Of a DNA stretch of 64,000 nucleotides, positions 53,169 to 63,969 are shown piece after piece. This DNA comes from Bradyrhizobium genosp. SA-3 (GTDB lineage: Bacteria; Pseudomonadota; Alphaproteobacteria; Rhizobiales; Xanthobacteraceae), in NCBI RefSeq assembly GCF_004212635.1, contig NZ_PSRT01000036.1, positions 1 through 64,000 of the forward strand, written 5' to 3'. The position numbers and the translations under genes are program-made. Below the pieces are notes generated by a model that worked only from the letters and a program-made list of their open reading frames with translations, searched no databases and had not been told where the DNA came from. How positions within the stretch are numbered: the first letter of the stretch is position 1; each line of letters starts with the position of its first letter.

Positions 53169-54334
53169 GTTCAGCCGCTGAACATCGCCGGCCGTCCGAC
53201 AGCGACGCGATCCTGGATGCGCTCCCCAATCCCGTGCTGATGATCGGGCCGGACGGCAAGATCGTCGCCGCCAACATCGCGACCGAAGCCTTCTTCGAAA
53301 TCTCGACGCAGTTCCTGAAGCGGCAGTCGCTGAAGGAACTGGTGCCGTTCGGCAGCCCTTTGCTGGCACTGATCGACCAGGTGCGCTCGTCGAACTCGCC
53401 GGTCAATGAATACAAGGTCGATCTCGGTACGCCGCGCATGGGCGGCGACCGTCAGGTCGATCTGCATGTCGCCCCGCTCACGGAGCGGCCCGGCCACATC
53501 GTGGTGATGCTCCAGGAGCGCACCATCGCCGACAAGATGGATCGCCAGCTCACCCATCGCAGCGCTGCGCGCTCGGTGATCGCGCTGGCCGCGATGCTGG
53601 CGCACGAGATCAAGAACCCGCTATCCGGCATCCGCGGCGCGGCGCAGCTCCTGGAGCAGCAGGCCTCCTCCGAGGACCGCATGCTGACGCGCCTGATCTG
53701 CGACGAGGCCGACCGTATCGTGACGCTGGTCGACCGCATGGAGGTGTTCGGCGACGAGCGCCCCGTGGTGCGCGGCCCGGTCAACATCCACTCGGTGCTC
53801 GATCACGTGAAGCGGCTGGCGCAGTCCGGCTTTGCCCGCAACATCCGCTTCATCGAGGATTACGATCCCTCGCTGCCGCCGGTGCTGGCGAACCAGGACC
53901 AGCTGATCCAGGTGTTCCTCAATCTCGTGAAGAATGCCGCCGAAGCCCTGATCGACGTGCCCGACGCCGAAATTCAGCTCACCACCGCGTTCCGCCCCGG
54001 CGTGCGCCTGTCAGTCCCCGGTCAAAAATCCCGGGTATCCCTGCCGCTCGAATTCTGCGTCAGAGACAACGGACCAGGCGTGCCGGACGACCTTCTGCCC
54101 AACCTGTTCGATCCCTTCGTGACCACCAAACAGACCGGCTCGGGCCTGGGTCTTGCACTGGTCGCCAAGATCGTCGGCGATCACGGGGGCATCATCGAAT
54201 GCGAATCTCAGCCGCGCAAGACCACCTTCCGCGTGCTGATGCCGATGTATTCCACATCGGTGAAACATGCCGATCAAAGCAGTCGCGACGGCTCTGCCGG
54301 GAAGTTGTCGTCTGCGTCACAGGGGGCAAAATGA
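53165..54334 (+). CDS. ntrB: Nitrogen regulation histidine kinase NtrB
   Basis: 389-residue soluble sensor kinase. An N-terminal PAS domain (residues about 15-115; [21 protein letters not shown]) precedes the H-box with phosphorylated His147 ([20 protein letters not shown]), N-box [11 protein letters not shown]1 [10 protein letters not shown] and G2 GSGLGLALV. NtrB phosphorylates or dephosphorylates NtrC according to PII signals of nitrogen status. ATG 53165 overlaps the dusB stop (ATGA). Confidence 0.95.
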   Translation: MSSAAEHRRPSDSDAILDALPNPVLMIGPDGKIVAANIATEAFFEISTQFLKRQSLKELVPFGSPLLALIDQVRSSNSPVNEYKVDLGTPRMGGDRQVDLHVAPLTERPGHIVVMLQERTIADKMDRQLTHRSAARSVIALAAMLAHEIKNPLSGIRGAAQLLEQQASSEDRMLTRLICDEADRIVTLVDRMEVFGDERPVVRGPVNIHSVLDHVKRLAQSGFARNIRFIEDYDPSLPPVLANQDQLIQVFLNLVKNAAEALIDVPDAEIQLTTAFRPGVRLSVPGQKSRVSLPLEFCVRDNGPGVPDDLLPNLFDPFVTTKQTGSGLGLALVAKIVGDHGGIIECESQPRKTTFRVLMPMYSTSVKHADQSSRDGSAGKLSSASQGAK

Positions 54335-54343
54335 GGATTAGCG

Positions 54344-55786
<1,443 letters not shown>

Positions 55787-55804
55787 GCTTTCACAACGGA
55801 CGGT

Positions 55805-55838
55805 GGCTCAGCTTCCCCACCCAAGGCGGAGCTGAGCC
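55805..55838 (+). terminator. Hairpin after ntrC
   Basis: GGCTCAGCT and AGCTGAGCC form a perfect 9-bp stem with a 16-nt loop, starting 19 bp after the ntrC stop. No U-run follows. Confidence 0.5.
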
Positions 55839-55954
55839 TGTCCGGATCGCGTTGGCCATTGCGGCTGACGCGGTGAGCAGAAGTCCGGATCGGACCGAAA
55901 TGTTCCGCTCGCACATTCAAATTGGTCATTCGGCCGCAAGGCTCGGCATCACAT

Positions 55955-56101
55955 CTATCTGACCACTCGGCCGGATGCCGGCATCACGCTGGCGACATTC
56001 ACCGGCGGCTGCTGGAGGCCCAGGCCGTTGACCAGGAGGTCGGCGGCCACAATCAGCAGAAGAACGGCCGAGACCATCGTCGCGAGAAAAAATCTATCCA
56101 T
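55955..56101 (-). CDS. Possible small membrane protein, 48 aa, between ntrC and ntrY
   Basis: On the minus strand, ATG 56101 begins MDRFFLATMVSAVLLLIVAA, one convincing membrane helix, followed by a short tail (NGLGLQQPPVNVASVMP). The upstream sequence has only a weak CGGG ribosome site. It lies alone and antisense to the ntr genes in a 488-bp gap. No family is recognised; chance is not excluded. Confidence 0.4.
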   Translation of the reverse strand: MDRFFLATMVSAVLLLIVAADLLVNGLGLQQPPVNVASVMPASGRVVR

Positions 56102-56189
56102 GCCCGTCAAACCGGGATGGCTGGAATCCGTTCCCGTCCAACCGCCATGTCTTGTGGATGGGCGCGTCGGTCGCAGCCGAGACGCCGCG

Positions 56190-56212
56190 GAATTGTCGCA
56201 ATTCGGCAACAA
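56190..56212. promoter_or_regulatory. Overlapping inverted repeats upstream of ntrY
   Basis: GAATTG-TCG-CAATTC (56190-56204) is a perfect palindrome, overlapped by TTGTCGC-AATTCG-GCAACAA (56193-56212), which pairs at 6 of 7. They lie 63-85 bp before the ntrY start and are candidate operator sequence. Confidence 0.35.
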
Positions 56213-56274
56213 TGTGGTACGAATACATCAGTATCCGCGCGCCCGCGGACCCGTTTTCAGCACCCATTGCCGGA

Positions 56275-58698
56275 ATGACCAGCGCAGATACCTCGGCCGC
56301 ATCCTTTGACACGGCCCCAGCCGAAGAGCCCAAGCGCTGGTCGCTGCGGCGCTGGCTGGCACCCTTTGCCGTGGCCCTGGCGCTGCTGTCGGCCTTCCTC
56401 ACCTTCCTGGTTCTGACCGGCCTCACCAAGATCGAGCCGACGCCGGAGGTTGTCCGCTCGTTCTATCTGATCAATGCGGCCACGATCCTGCTCCTGGTCG
56501 GGATTATCATCCGGGAACTCTGGCAGCTGATCCTGGCCCGGCGGCGGGGCAGGGCGGCCGCGCGCCTCCATGTCCAGATCGTCAGCCTGTTCTCGATCGT
56601 GGCGGTGCTGCCGGCGGTGCTGGTCGCCGTCGTCGCCAACGTCACCATCGAGCGCGGTCTCGACCGGCTGTTCTCGGGCCCGACCAAGGAAGTGATCCAG
56701 AATTCGCTGACGATCGCGCGGGCCTACATGCAGGACCATGCGCAGCTGATCCGCGGCGACATTCTCGGCATGGCCAACGACATCGCGCACGCCCGGCCGC
56801 TCTACGACCAGGACCGCCGCTCGTTCCGGGAGATGCTGACCGCCAGCGCCGGCTCCCGCAATCTGCCGGGTGCGATGATCATCGACAAGAACACCAACAT
56901 CCTGGAATCCGCCGACACCGGCATGCGGCTGGCCTACTCGCCGCCCGCGCCGGACTTCCTCAGCAACGTCAACGAGAACGAACCCGAAATCGCGGTGCTA
57001 CCAGATGCGAGCTTCGTTGCCGCGGTGATCCGCCTGCGTGCCTTCAACGACACCTTCCTCTACGTCGCCCGGCCACTCGATCCGAACGTCGTCAACCAGC
57101 TCAAGCAGACCGAGGTCAGCGTCGCCGAATACGCCCAGATCGAGTCGCGCCGGCTCGGCATCCAGGTCGCCTTCGCGCTGATGTTTGCCGTGATCGCGCT
57201 GACCATCCTGATGGCCTCGGTGCTGATCGGCCTCAACTTCGCCAACTCGCTGGTCTCGCCGATCCGACGGCTGATGAATGCGGCCCACACGGTCTCGACC
57301 GGCGACCTGCATGTCCAAGTGCCAGTGCACCAGTCGGAAGGCGACCTCGCGCAGCTTGGTGAGACCTTCAACAAGATGACGCAGGAGTTGCGCAGCCAGC
57401 GCGACGAACTCGTCAACGCCAGCGACCTCATCGACAGCCGCCGCCGCTTCATCGAGGCCGTGCTGTCCTCCGCGAGCGCCGGCATCATCGGCGTCGACGC
57501 GTCCGGCAGCGTCGGCATCCTCAACCGCTCCGCTGAGAAACTGATCGGGCACTCCGAAGCGGAGACGCTCGGCCACCCGCTCTCCGACGTGCTGCCTGAG
57601 CTCGACGAGATGATGAAGGCGGCGCGGGAAGGGACCCAGCGCCTGGTGCAGGGCCAGATCACGATCACCCGCGACGGCACCGAGCGCAATCTCTCGGTCC
57701 GCGTCAGCGCCGAGAAGACCAGCCAGCCGCGCGACAGCTACATCATCACGCTCGACGACATCACCGAACTGGTGTCGGCGCAGCGCACCTCGGCCTGGGG
57801 CGACGTGGCGCGCCGCATCGCCCACGAGATCAAGAATCCGCTGACGCCGATCCAGCTCTCGGCCGAGCGCATCCGCCGCAAATTCGGCAAGACCATCACC
57901 GAGGACAAGGACAAGCAGATCTTCGACCAGTGCACCGACACCATCGTGCGCCAGGTCGACGACATCAGGCGCATGGTCGACGAGTTCTCCCGCTTCGCGC
58001 GGATGCCGAAACCGGTGATGGAGGGCGAGGACGTCGCCGACACCGTGCGGCAGGCGGTGTTCCTGATGAAGGTTGCCCATCCCGAGATCGACATCGAGGC
58101 CGAGTTCAAAGAGGATCCGCTGCGCGCCCAGTTCGACCGGCGACTGATCTCCCAGGCCGTGACCAACATCGTCAAGAACGCCACCGAGGCGATCGAGCAG
58201 GTCCCGCCGGAGGAGCTCGGCCGGGAAAACGGAAAAGGCCGCATCGACGTCGTGGTGTCGCGGGATGGCGAGGACGTGCTGATCGACGTCATCGACAACG
58301 GCATCGGCCTGCCCAAGGTCGCGCGCTCGCGGCTGCTCGAACCCTACGTCACGACGCGCGCCAAGGGCACCGGCTTGGGGCTGGCGATCGTCGGCCGCGT
58401 GCTGGAAGACCATGGCGGACGCATCGAGCTGAAGGACGCCTCCGACTTCCGCGAAGGCCAGCGCGGCGCCTGGATGCGGATGCGCTTTGCGATCTCCGGG
58501 CAACCCGCGAAGTCCGAGGGAGCCGAGCCGGCGCCCCCGGCCAAGGAAGCAACCAAGCCGGACAACAAGGAAGCGGTTGCGGATTCCGTCGAGGAATCCA
58601 GGCCGAACACGGAAACAAAAGAGCCGGACGCCGAAACCAAAGAGCCGACTGAAAAGACCAATGATTCAACGAAAATCGAAGCCTCAACAGGTAGCTGA
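56275..58698 (+). CDS. ntrY: Nitrogen regulation membrane histidine kinase NtrY
   Basis: About 807 residues. Three N-terminal membrane helices, a periplasmic loop of about 150 residues and a fourth helix (FALMFAVIALTILMASVLIGL) lead into HAMP, PAS (SSASAGIIGVDASGSVGILN), HisKA ([20 protein letters not shown]) and HATPase (NIVKNATEAIEQV, DNGIGLP, GTGLGLAIV). The last 65 residues are a low-complexity Glu/Lys/Thr/Pro tail. It phosphorylates NtrX; in related bacteria NtrYX affects nitrogen, envelope and redox responses. ATG 56275 (MTSADTSAAS) was chosen; the frame is open from 56152 but those codons overlap the palindromes. Confidence 0.92.
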   Translation: MTSADTSAASFDTAPAEEPKRWSLRRWLAPFAVALALLSAFLTFLVLTGLTKIEPTPEVVRSFYLINAATILLLVGIIIRELWQLILARRRGRAAARLHVQIVSLFSIVAVLPAVLVAVVANVTIERGLDRLFSGPTKEVIQNSLTIARAYMQDHAQLIRGDILGMANDIAHARPLYDQDRRSFREMLTASAGSRNLPGAMIIDKNTNILESADTGMRLAYSPPAPDFLSNVNENEPEIAVLPDASFVAAVIRLRAFNDTFLYVARPLDPNVVNQLKQTEVSVAEYAQIESRRLGIQVAFALMFAVIALTILMASVLIGLNFANSLVSPIRRLMNAAHTVSTGDLHVQVPVHQSEGDLAQLGETFNKMTQELRSQRDELVNASDLIDSRRRFIEAVLSSASAGIIGVDASGSVGILNRSAEKLIGHSEAETLGHPLSDVLPELDEMMKAAREGTQRLVQGQITITRDGTERNLSVRVSAEKTSQPRDSYIITLDDITELVSAQRTSAWGDVARRIAHEIKNPLTPIQLSAERIRRKFGKTITEDKDKQIFDQCTDTIVRQVDDIRRMVDEFSRFARMPKPVMEGEDVADTVRQAVFLMKVAHPEIDIEAEFKEDPLRAQFDRRLISQAVTNIVKNATEAIEQVPPEELGRENGKGRIDVVVSRDGEDVLIDVIDNGIGLPKVARSRLLEPYVTTRAKGTGLGLAIVGRVLEDHGGRIELKDASDFREGQRGAWMRMRFAISGQPAKSEGAEPAPPAKEATKPDNKEAVADSVEESRPNTETKEPDAETKEPTEKTNDSTKIEASTGS

Positions 58699-58715
58699 CA
58701 AGGCAGGCGCGACCC

Positions 58716-60086
58716 ATGGCAAGTGAAATTCTGATTGTCGATGATGAGGCCGATATTCGGGATCTCGTTGCGGGCATTCTCGAAGACGAGGGGTTCGTCA
58801 CAAGGACCGCACGCGACAGCGATACGGCTCTGGCCGAGATCGCCAACCGCAGGCCGCATCTGGTGTTCCTCGACATCTGGCTCCAGGGCTCCAAGCTCGA
58901 CGGCTTGCAGCTCTTGGAGCAGGTCAAGAAGGACAACGCCGACCTGCCGGTCGTGATGATCTCCGGCCACGGCAACATCGAGACCGCGGTCGCCGCGATC
59001 AAGCGCGGCGCCTACGACTTCATCGAGAAGCCGTTCAAGGCCGACCGCCTGATCCTGGTCGCGACCCGAGCGCTGGAGAACTCGCGGCTCAAACGCGAGG
59101 TCAAGGAGCTGAAGCAGCTCGCGCCGAGCGCCAGCCAGCTCGTCGGCCGCTCGCCCAGCATGAACCAGCTGCGCCAGACCATTGAGCGCGCGGCCAAGGC
59201 CAACAGCCGCATCCTGATCGTCGGCCCCGCCGGCGCCGGCAAGGAACTGACGGCGCGCACGCTGCACACGGCCTCGGGCCGCGCCGACGGACCCTTCGTC
59301 GTCATAAACGCGGCCGCGATCACGCCCGAGCGGATGGAGCATGAACTGTTCGGCGTCGAGCAATCCAACGGCGAGCAGCCACGCAAGCCCGGCGCGCTCG
59401 AGGAAGCCCATGGCGGTACGCTGTTCATCGACGAGATCGCGGACATGCCGCGCGAGACCCAGAACAAGATTCTGCGCGTGCTGGTCGAGCAGTCGTTCCA
59501 GCGCGTCGGCGGCACCGCCAAGGTGCAGGTCGACGTCCGCATCATCTCCTCCACCGCGCGCAATCTCGAAGAGGAGATCGCGGCCGGCCATTTCCGCGAG
59601 GACCTCTATCATCGGCTCTCGGTGGTGCCGATCCGCGTGCCCGCGCTGTCGGAGCGGCGCGAGGACATTCCGGAATTGATCGATTACTTCATGGAGCAGA
59701 TCTCGGCCGGCAGCGGCCTGCCGAAGCGCCAGATCGGGCAGGATGCGATGGCGGTGCTGCAATCGCACGTCTGGCCGGGCAATGTGCGCCAGCTCCGCAA
59801 CAACGTTGAGAGAGTCATGATTCTGGCTGCGGGCGGGCCCGAGGTCATCATCACGGCCGACATGTTGCCGCAGGACGTCGGCTCCATGGTGCCGGCGATG
59901 CCGACCAGCAACAATGGCGAGCACATCATGGGCCTGCCGCTGCGCGAAGCGCGCGAAGTATTCGAGCGCGACTATTTGATTGCACAGATCAGCCGTTTCT
60001 CAGGAAATATTTCTCGCACGGCCGAGTTTGTTGGCATGGAACGTTCGGCGCTGCATCGGAAGCTGAAGGCGCTCGGTGTCGGCTAA
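58716..60086 (+). CDS. ntrX: Nitrogen regulation response regulator NtrX
   Basis: 456 residues. The receiver has phosphoacceptor D53 (HLVFLDIWLQGSKLDG). The AAA+ domain is degenerate: Walker A reads GPAGAGKE, and the GAFTGA loop needed to contact sigma54 is missing, replaced by a stretch around GVEQSNGEQPRKPGALEEAH. Walker B FIDEIAD and GNVRQLRNN are kept. The Fis-type HTH is RTAEFVGMERSALHRKLKAL. It therefore probably acts as a conventional sigma70-type regulator, as reported for alphaproteobacterial NtrX. It starts 17 bp after ntrY. Confidence 0.94.
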   Translation: MASEILIVDDEADIRDLVAGILEDEGFVTRTARDSDTALAEIANRRPHLVFLDIWLQGSKLDGLQLLEQVKKDNADLPVVMISGHGNIETAVAAIKRGAYDFIEKPFKADRLILVATRALENSRLKREVKELKQLAPSASQLVGRSPSMNQLRQTIERAAKANSRILIVGPAGAGKELTARTLHTASGRADGPFVVINAAAITPERMEHELFGVEQSNGEQPRKPGALEEAHGGTLFIDEIADMPRETQNKILRVLVEQSFQRVGGTAKVQVDVRIISSTARNLEEEIAAGHFREDLYHRLSVVPIRVPALSERREDIPELIDYFMEQISAGSGLPKRQIGQDAMAVLQSHVWPGNVRQLRNNVERVMILAAGGPEVIITADMLPQDVGSMVPAMPTSNNGEHIMGLPLREAREVFERDYLIAQISRFSGNISRTAEFVGMERSALHRKLKALGVG

Positions 60087-60087
60087 A

Positions 60088-60132
60088 GCGTTTTCGAGCG
60101 AAGTGGGTACCGGTTCGCGTAAAGAAAACGCG
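60088..60132 (+). repeat. Rhizobial palindromic intergenic element after ntrX
   Basis: GCGTTTTC ... GAAAACGC with an internal CCGGTTCGCG stretch, starting 1 bp after the ntrX stop. The pattern is one I recognise as common between genes in Rhizobiales. It would form a stem-loop and may terminate the ntrYX transcript. The remaining 265 bp before hfq carry no supportable gene. Confidence 0.65.
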
Positions 60133-60396
60133 TCAGAACAAGATGTCGCGCCGCGACGTTGCGGTGAGACATCAGGGATAAGCGAGGAAAATCATCGATT
60201 TCCGTAGTTTTTCGGGGCAAGACGGCGAGGGCTGGCGCGTGAAGCGGCTTGCCTAATAACTCCACCTGTCCTCTAATCGCACAGCTGTTCCTTCCGAGGG
60301 GGATCTCATGAGGGACGGCAACCGGGAAAGGCCCCGCATCAACCAAAACAGGGGCGCAACCGGCGCAATAAAAAGAAACTCAAAGCGAGAAAAAAA

Positions 60397-60645
60397 ATGG
60401 CGGCAGACCGCGCACAAAACCTACAGGACACCTTCCTTAATCACGTTCGCAAAACCAAGACGCCACTAACGATCTTTCTGGTCAATGGAGTGAAGCTCCA
60501 GGGCATCGTGACCTGGTTCGACAATTTCTGTCTGCTGCTTCGGCGCGACGGTCATTCGCAGCTCGTCTACAAGCATGCGATCTCGACCATCATGCCGGGC
60601 GCTCCGATCCAGTTGTTCGAAGGCGGCGAGGATCAGCCGGCTTGA
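60397..60645 (+). CDS. hfq: RNA chaperone Hfq
   Basis: 82 residues, the short alphaproteobacterial form without the long C-terminal tail. Sm1 motif [20 protein letters not shown] and Sm2 motif [16 protein letters not shown] are intact, including the YKHA RNA-binding residues. It forms a hexamer that pairs small RNAs with mRNAs; in rhizobia it affects nif gene expression. GCGAG before an A-rich run serves as ribosome site. hflX follows 11 bp downstream, a widespread hfq-hflX arrangement. Confidence 0.97.
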   Translation: MAADRAQNLQDTFLNHVRKTKTPLTIFLVNGVKLQGIVTWFDNFCLLLRRDGHSQLVYKHAISTIMPGAPIQLFEGGEDQPA

Positions 60646-60656
60646 GAGTGCTCTGA

Positions 60657-62054
60657 TTGGAACCCCGGAATTTTGACGGGGACGCCGACCGTCCGCGGTC
60701 GGCAGGGGCTAAGCAGACGGGGCGGGTGCTTGTCATCGGCCCCTACTTGCGAGTGCGTGCGGGAAGTGCCGACGCGCAATCGGAAAGCCATGGCTTGTCC
60801 AGCCAAGTATTGCGCGACGCCGAGGCCCGGCTCGATGAAGCCGTGGGCCTCGCGCGCGCGATCGATCTCGTTATTGCCGACGCCATCATCGCACCGGTCA
60901 GCCAGATCCGACCCGCGACATATATTGGCAAGGGCAAGGTCGAGGAGATCGCCGCGCTGGCCAAGAGCCTCGACGTCGAGCTGGTGGTGATGGATTGCGC
61001 GCTGGCGCCGATCCAGCAGCGCAATCTCGAGAAGGAGTTGCACGCCAAGGTGCTCGACCGCACCGGGCTTATTCTCGAAATCTTCGGCCGCCGCGCCAAG
61101 ACCAGGGAAGGCTCGCTCCAGGTCGAGCTCGCCCATCTCAATTACCAGCGCTCGCGCCTGGTGCGCTCATGGACCCATCTGGAGCGCCAGCGCGGCGGTT
61201 TCGGATTCATGGGCGGCCCCGGCGAGACGCAGATCGAAGCCGACCGCCGCCTGATCCAGGAGCGCATCTCCAAGCTCGAGAGCGAGCTGAAGAAGGTGCA
61301 GGCGACGCGACGATTGCATCGCGCCGGACGCCAGCGCGTGCCATATCGCGTCGTGGCACTGGTCGGCTACACCAATGCCGGCAAGTCGACGCTGTTCAAC
61401 CGCCTGACCCGCGCCGACGTGCAGGCCGCCGACATGCTGTTCGCAACGCTGGATCCGACCTTGCGCGCGCTCAACCTGCCGCATGGCGGCAAGGCGATGC
61501 TGTCCGACACGGTCGGATTCATCTCCAATCTGCCGACCCAGCTCGTCGCCGCCTTCCGCGCCACGCTGGAGGAGGTGCTGGAGGCCGACGTCATCCTGCA
61601 TGTCCGCGACATCTCGCATGACGATGCCGAGGCGCAGCAGAGCGACGTCGACGCGGTGCTGCGCCAGCTCGGCATCAACCCTGATGACTCCGGCCGCATC
61701 ATCGAAGTCTGGAACAAGATCGACCGTTACGACGCCGAGCAGCGGGAAGAGCTTTTGAACATCGCCGCGCGCCGGCCGGAAGATCATCCGGCGATGCTGG
61801 TCTCCGCCGTGTCGGGCGAGGGGATCGACGCACTGCTCGCCGCGATCGAGCAGCGGCTCGCAGCAAAACGCACCACGCTGGACCTCTCCATCGACGCCGC
61901 CGACGGCGCCGGCATCAGCTGGCTGCACCGGAATTCAGAGGTGCTGGCCAAGGAGCTGCACGACGGCCGCTTCGACATGACCGTGCGGGTCGACGAGACC
62001 AAGCGGGACATCGTGGTGTCCCGGTTCGATGCGGTGCCGCATCACGCGACGTAG
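60657..62054 (+). CDS. hflX: GTPase HflX
   Basis: 465 residues. The N-terminal HflX domain includes DAIIAPVSQIRPATYIGKGK and VVMDCALAPIQQRNLEKEL, followed by the coiled GGPGETQIEADRRLI motif and an OBG-HflX G domain: G1 GYTNAGKST, G2/G3 in LFATLDPTLR and DTVGFISNLP, G4 NKID. HflX splits stalled ribosomes under stress. The start appears to be TTG 60657, 11 bp after hfq; no ATG fits the conserved beginning. It is convergent with mazG across a palindromic repeat. Confidence 0.94.
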   Translation: MEPRNFDGDADRPRSAGAKQTGRVLVIGPYLRVRAGSADAQSESHGLSSQVLRDAEARLDEAVGLARAIDLVIADAIIAPVSQIRPATYIGKGKVEEIAALAKSLDVELVVMDCALAPIQQRNLEKELHAKVLDRTGLILEIFGRRAKTREGSLQVELAHLNYQRSRLVRSWTHLERQRGGFGFMGGPGETQIEADRRLIQERISKLESELKKVQATRRLHRAGRQRVPYRVVALVGYTNAGKSTLFNRLTRADVQAADMLFATLDPTLRALNLPHGGKAMLSDTVGFISNLPTQLVAAFRATLEEVLEADVILHVRDISHDDAEAQQSDVDAVLRQLGINPDDSGRIIEVWNKIDRYDAEQREELLNIAARRPEDHPAMLVSAVSGEGIDALLAAIEQRLAAKRTTLDLSIDAADGAGISWLHRNSEVLAKELHDGRFDMTVRVDETKRDIVVSRFDAVPHHAT

Positions 62055-62095
62055 GTCCCGCCGCGTGAGTTGCGCACTGCTTCCTCAACGGCGCT

Positions 62096-62250
62096 GTCGT
62101 CCCGAACAAGCGTAAGCGCAGATCCGGGACCCATAGCCACAGGACGTCGTTTGGCGAAGACTCGTGGTTATCAGCTTACCGCTCCAACTGCTCCCTGGGG
62201 TTATGGGTCCCGGAGCTGCGCGCGCTTGAGGCGCGCTTGTCCGGGACGAC
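62096..62250. repeat. Palindromic interspersed repeat (GTCGTCCCG type) between hflX and mazG
   Basis: Outer arms GTCGTCCCGAACAAGCG / CGCTTGTCCGGGACGAC pair with one or two mismatches, and inner arms TCCGGGACCCATA / TATGGGTCCCGGA are nearly perfect. It lies between the convergent ends of hflX and mazG and would form a long stem-loop in either transcript. Confidence 0.85.
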
Positions 62251-62257
62251 GGCGGAG

Positions 62258-63109
62258 TTAGCGGCGGGCTCGATTGCGCTCCTCTGACGCTATCTCCTCG
62301 CCCTTCGCCGCATTCCATAGTGCATCCATCTCCGCCAGCGAGGCCTGCTCCAGCGTGCGGCCCTGCGCCTCCAGCATCCGCTCGATGAACGCAAAACGTC
62401 TTTCGAATTTTGCATTCGTCGCACGCAGCGCGGCCTCCGGATCGGCATCGACATGGCGGGCGAGGTTGACCAGTGCGAACATCAGGTCGCCGGTTTCTTC
62501 CGCTAGCTCCTGCCTGTCATTGCGATCCAGCGCGGCTTCGATCTCGTCGGCTTCCTCGCGGATCTTTTGCAGCACTGCGCGCGGGTCGTTCCAGTCGAAG
62601 CCGACGGTGGAGGCCTTGCGCTGCAACTCCATGGCGCGCGTCAGCGCGGGCTGGCCGGCCTTCACGCCCGACAGCAGCGATTTGTGCGCCGGCGCGTCCT
62701 TCGGCGGCCGGCGCGCGGCGCGCTCGGCTTTCTCCTCGGCCTTGATGCGGTCCCAGACTTCCTTGACGTGGTGTGAGGCGAGATTGCCGTCCTTGTCGGC
62801 GAAGACGTGGGGATGACGCCGGATCATCTTGCGGGTGATGGCCTCGACGACGTCGCCAAACGCGAATGCGTTCTGCTCCTCAGCCATCCGGGCGTGGAAC
62901 ACGACCTGCAACAGGAGGTCGCCGAGCTCCTCGCGCAGATCGTCGAGATCGCCGCGTGTGATCGCATCGACCACCTCATGGGCTTCCTCGATCGTGTAGG
63001 GCGCGATGGTCGCAAAATTCTGCTCGAGATCCCAGGGGCAGCCGGTCACCGGCGTGCGCAGCGCCGCCATGATCTCGATCAGGCGGGAAATGTCGCGGGA
63101 AGGGGTCAT
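62258..63109 (-). CDS. mazG: Nucleoside triphosphate pyrophosphohydrolase MazG
   Basis: 283 residues with two MazG all-alpha domains. The first has [20 protein letters not shown] and the metal-binding [10 protein letters not shown] ... [14 protein letters not shown]; the second has [20 protein letters not shown] and [16 protein letters not shown]. It hydrolyses (d)NTPs to monophosphates for housekeeping and tempers (p)ppGpp stress signalling in E. coli. ATG 63109 ([18 protein letters not shown]) was chosen over one 8 codons upstream. It is divergent from queC. Confidence 0.94.
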   Translation of the reverse strand: MTPSRDISRLIEIMAALRTPVTGCPWDLEQNFATIAPYTIEEAHEVVDAITRGDLDDLREELGDLLLQVVFHARMAEEQNAFAFGDVVEAITRKMIRRHPHVFADKDGNLASHHVKEVWDRIKAEEKAERAARRPPKDAPAHKSLLSGVKAGQPALTRAMELQRKASTVGFDWNDPRAVLQKIREEADEIEAALDRNDRQELAEETGDLMFALVNLARHVDADPEAALRATNAKFERRFAFIERMLEAQGRTLEQASLAEMDALWNAAKGEEIASEERNRARR

Positions 63110-63237
63110 TGCGGGGCGGTCTCCTGGCTCCAAAGAGCCTTATGCCAAAAGCGGGCGGCCGTTCCCAGCGGGGCGCGGCGGAACAGGCCGATTTCCACCG
63201 ATTGGCGGGCGGTCTGCGCAGTGCTAAAGCGCGGGCC

Positions 63238-63954
63238 ATGAGCGACGCATTTTCATCACAGACCGCCTTGGTGCTGTTTTCCGGCGGCCAGGATTCCACC
63301 ACCTGCCTCGCCTGGGCGCTCAGCCGTTTCGCCCGCGTGGAGACGTTGGGGTTCGACTACGGCCAGCGCCATGCCATTGAGCTCGCCTGCCGCGACCGCC
63401 TGTTCGAGGGCATCAAGGGCCTGCGCGCCGATTGGGCCGCCAAACTCGGCGACAGCCACACGCTGTCGATCCCGACGCTGGCGGCCGTATCCGAGACGGC
63501 GCTGACCCGCGACGTCGCGATCGCGATGGGTGCCGACGGCCTGCCCAACACCTTCGTGCCCGGCCGCAATCTGGTGTTTCTGACCTTCGCCGCGGCGCTG
63601 GCCTACCGGCGCGGCATCACCCACATCGTCGGCGGCATGTGCGAGACCGACTATTCCGGCTATCCCGATTGCCGCAACGAGACCATCCGCGCCATGCAGG
63701 CCGCGCTCTCGCTTGGCATGGCGAGATCCTTCGAGCTGCACACGCCGTTGATGTGGATCGACAAGGCCGCGACGTGGAAGCTCGCGCACGACCTCGGCGG
63801 CGACGGGCTTGTCGATCTCATCCGCGAGCAGTCGCACACCTGCTATCTCGGCGAACGCGGTGCGCAGCACGAGTGGGGCTATGGATGCGGCGAATGCCCG
63901 GCGTGCGGCCTGCGGGCGAAGGGGTGGCGGGAGTTCGTAGCGGGGCGTAAATAG
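63238..63954 (+). CDS. queC: 7-cyano-7-deazaguanine synthase QueC
   Basis: 238 residues. ATP-pyrophosphatase P-loop [19 protein letters not shown] near the N-terminus, [21 protein letters not shown] and [15 protein letters not shown] in the middle, and a C-terminal zinc site formed by [19 protein letters not shown] and PACG. It makes preQ0 from 7-carboxy-7-deazaguanine for queuosine in tRNA. ATG 63238 gives the usual length; sequence upstream is not conserved-looking. Confidence 0.96.
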   Translation: MSDAFSSQTALVLFSGGQDSTTCLAWALSRFARVETLGFDYGQRHAIELACRDRLFEGIKGLRADWAAKLGDSHTLSIPTLAAVSETALTRDVAIAMGADGLPNTFVPGRNLVFLTFAAALAYRRGITHIVGGMCETDYSGYPDCRNETIRAMQAALSLGMARSFELHTPLMWIDKAATWKLAHDLGGDGLVDLIREQSHTCYLGERGAQHEWGYGCGECPACGLRAKGWREFVAGRK

Positions 63955-63969
63955 CGGCTCTTGCTCCAC

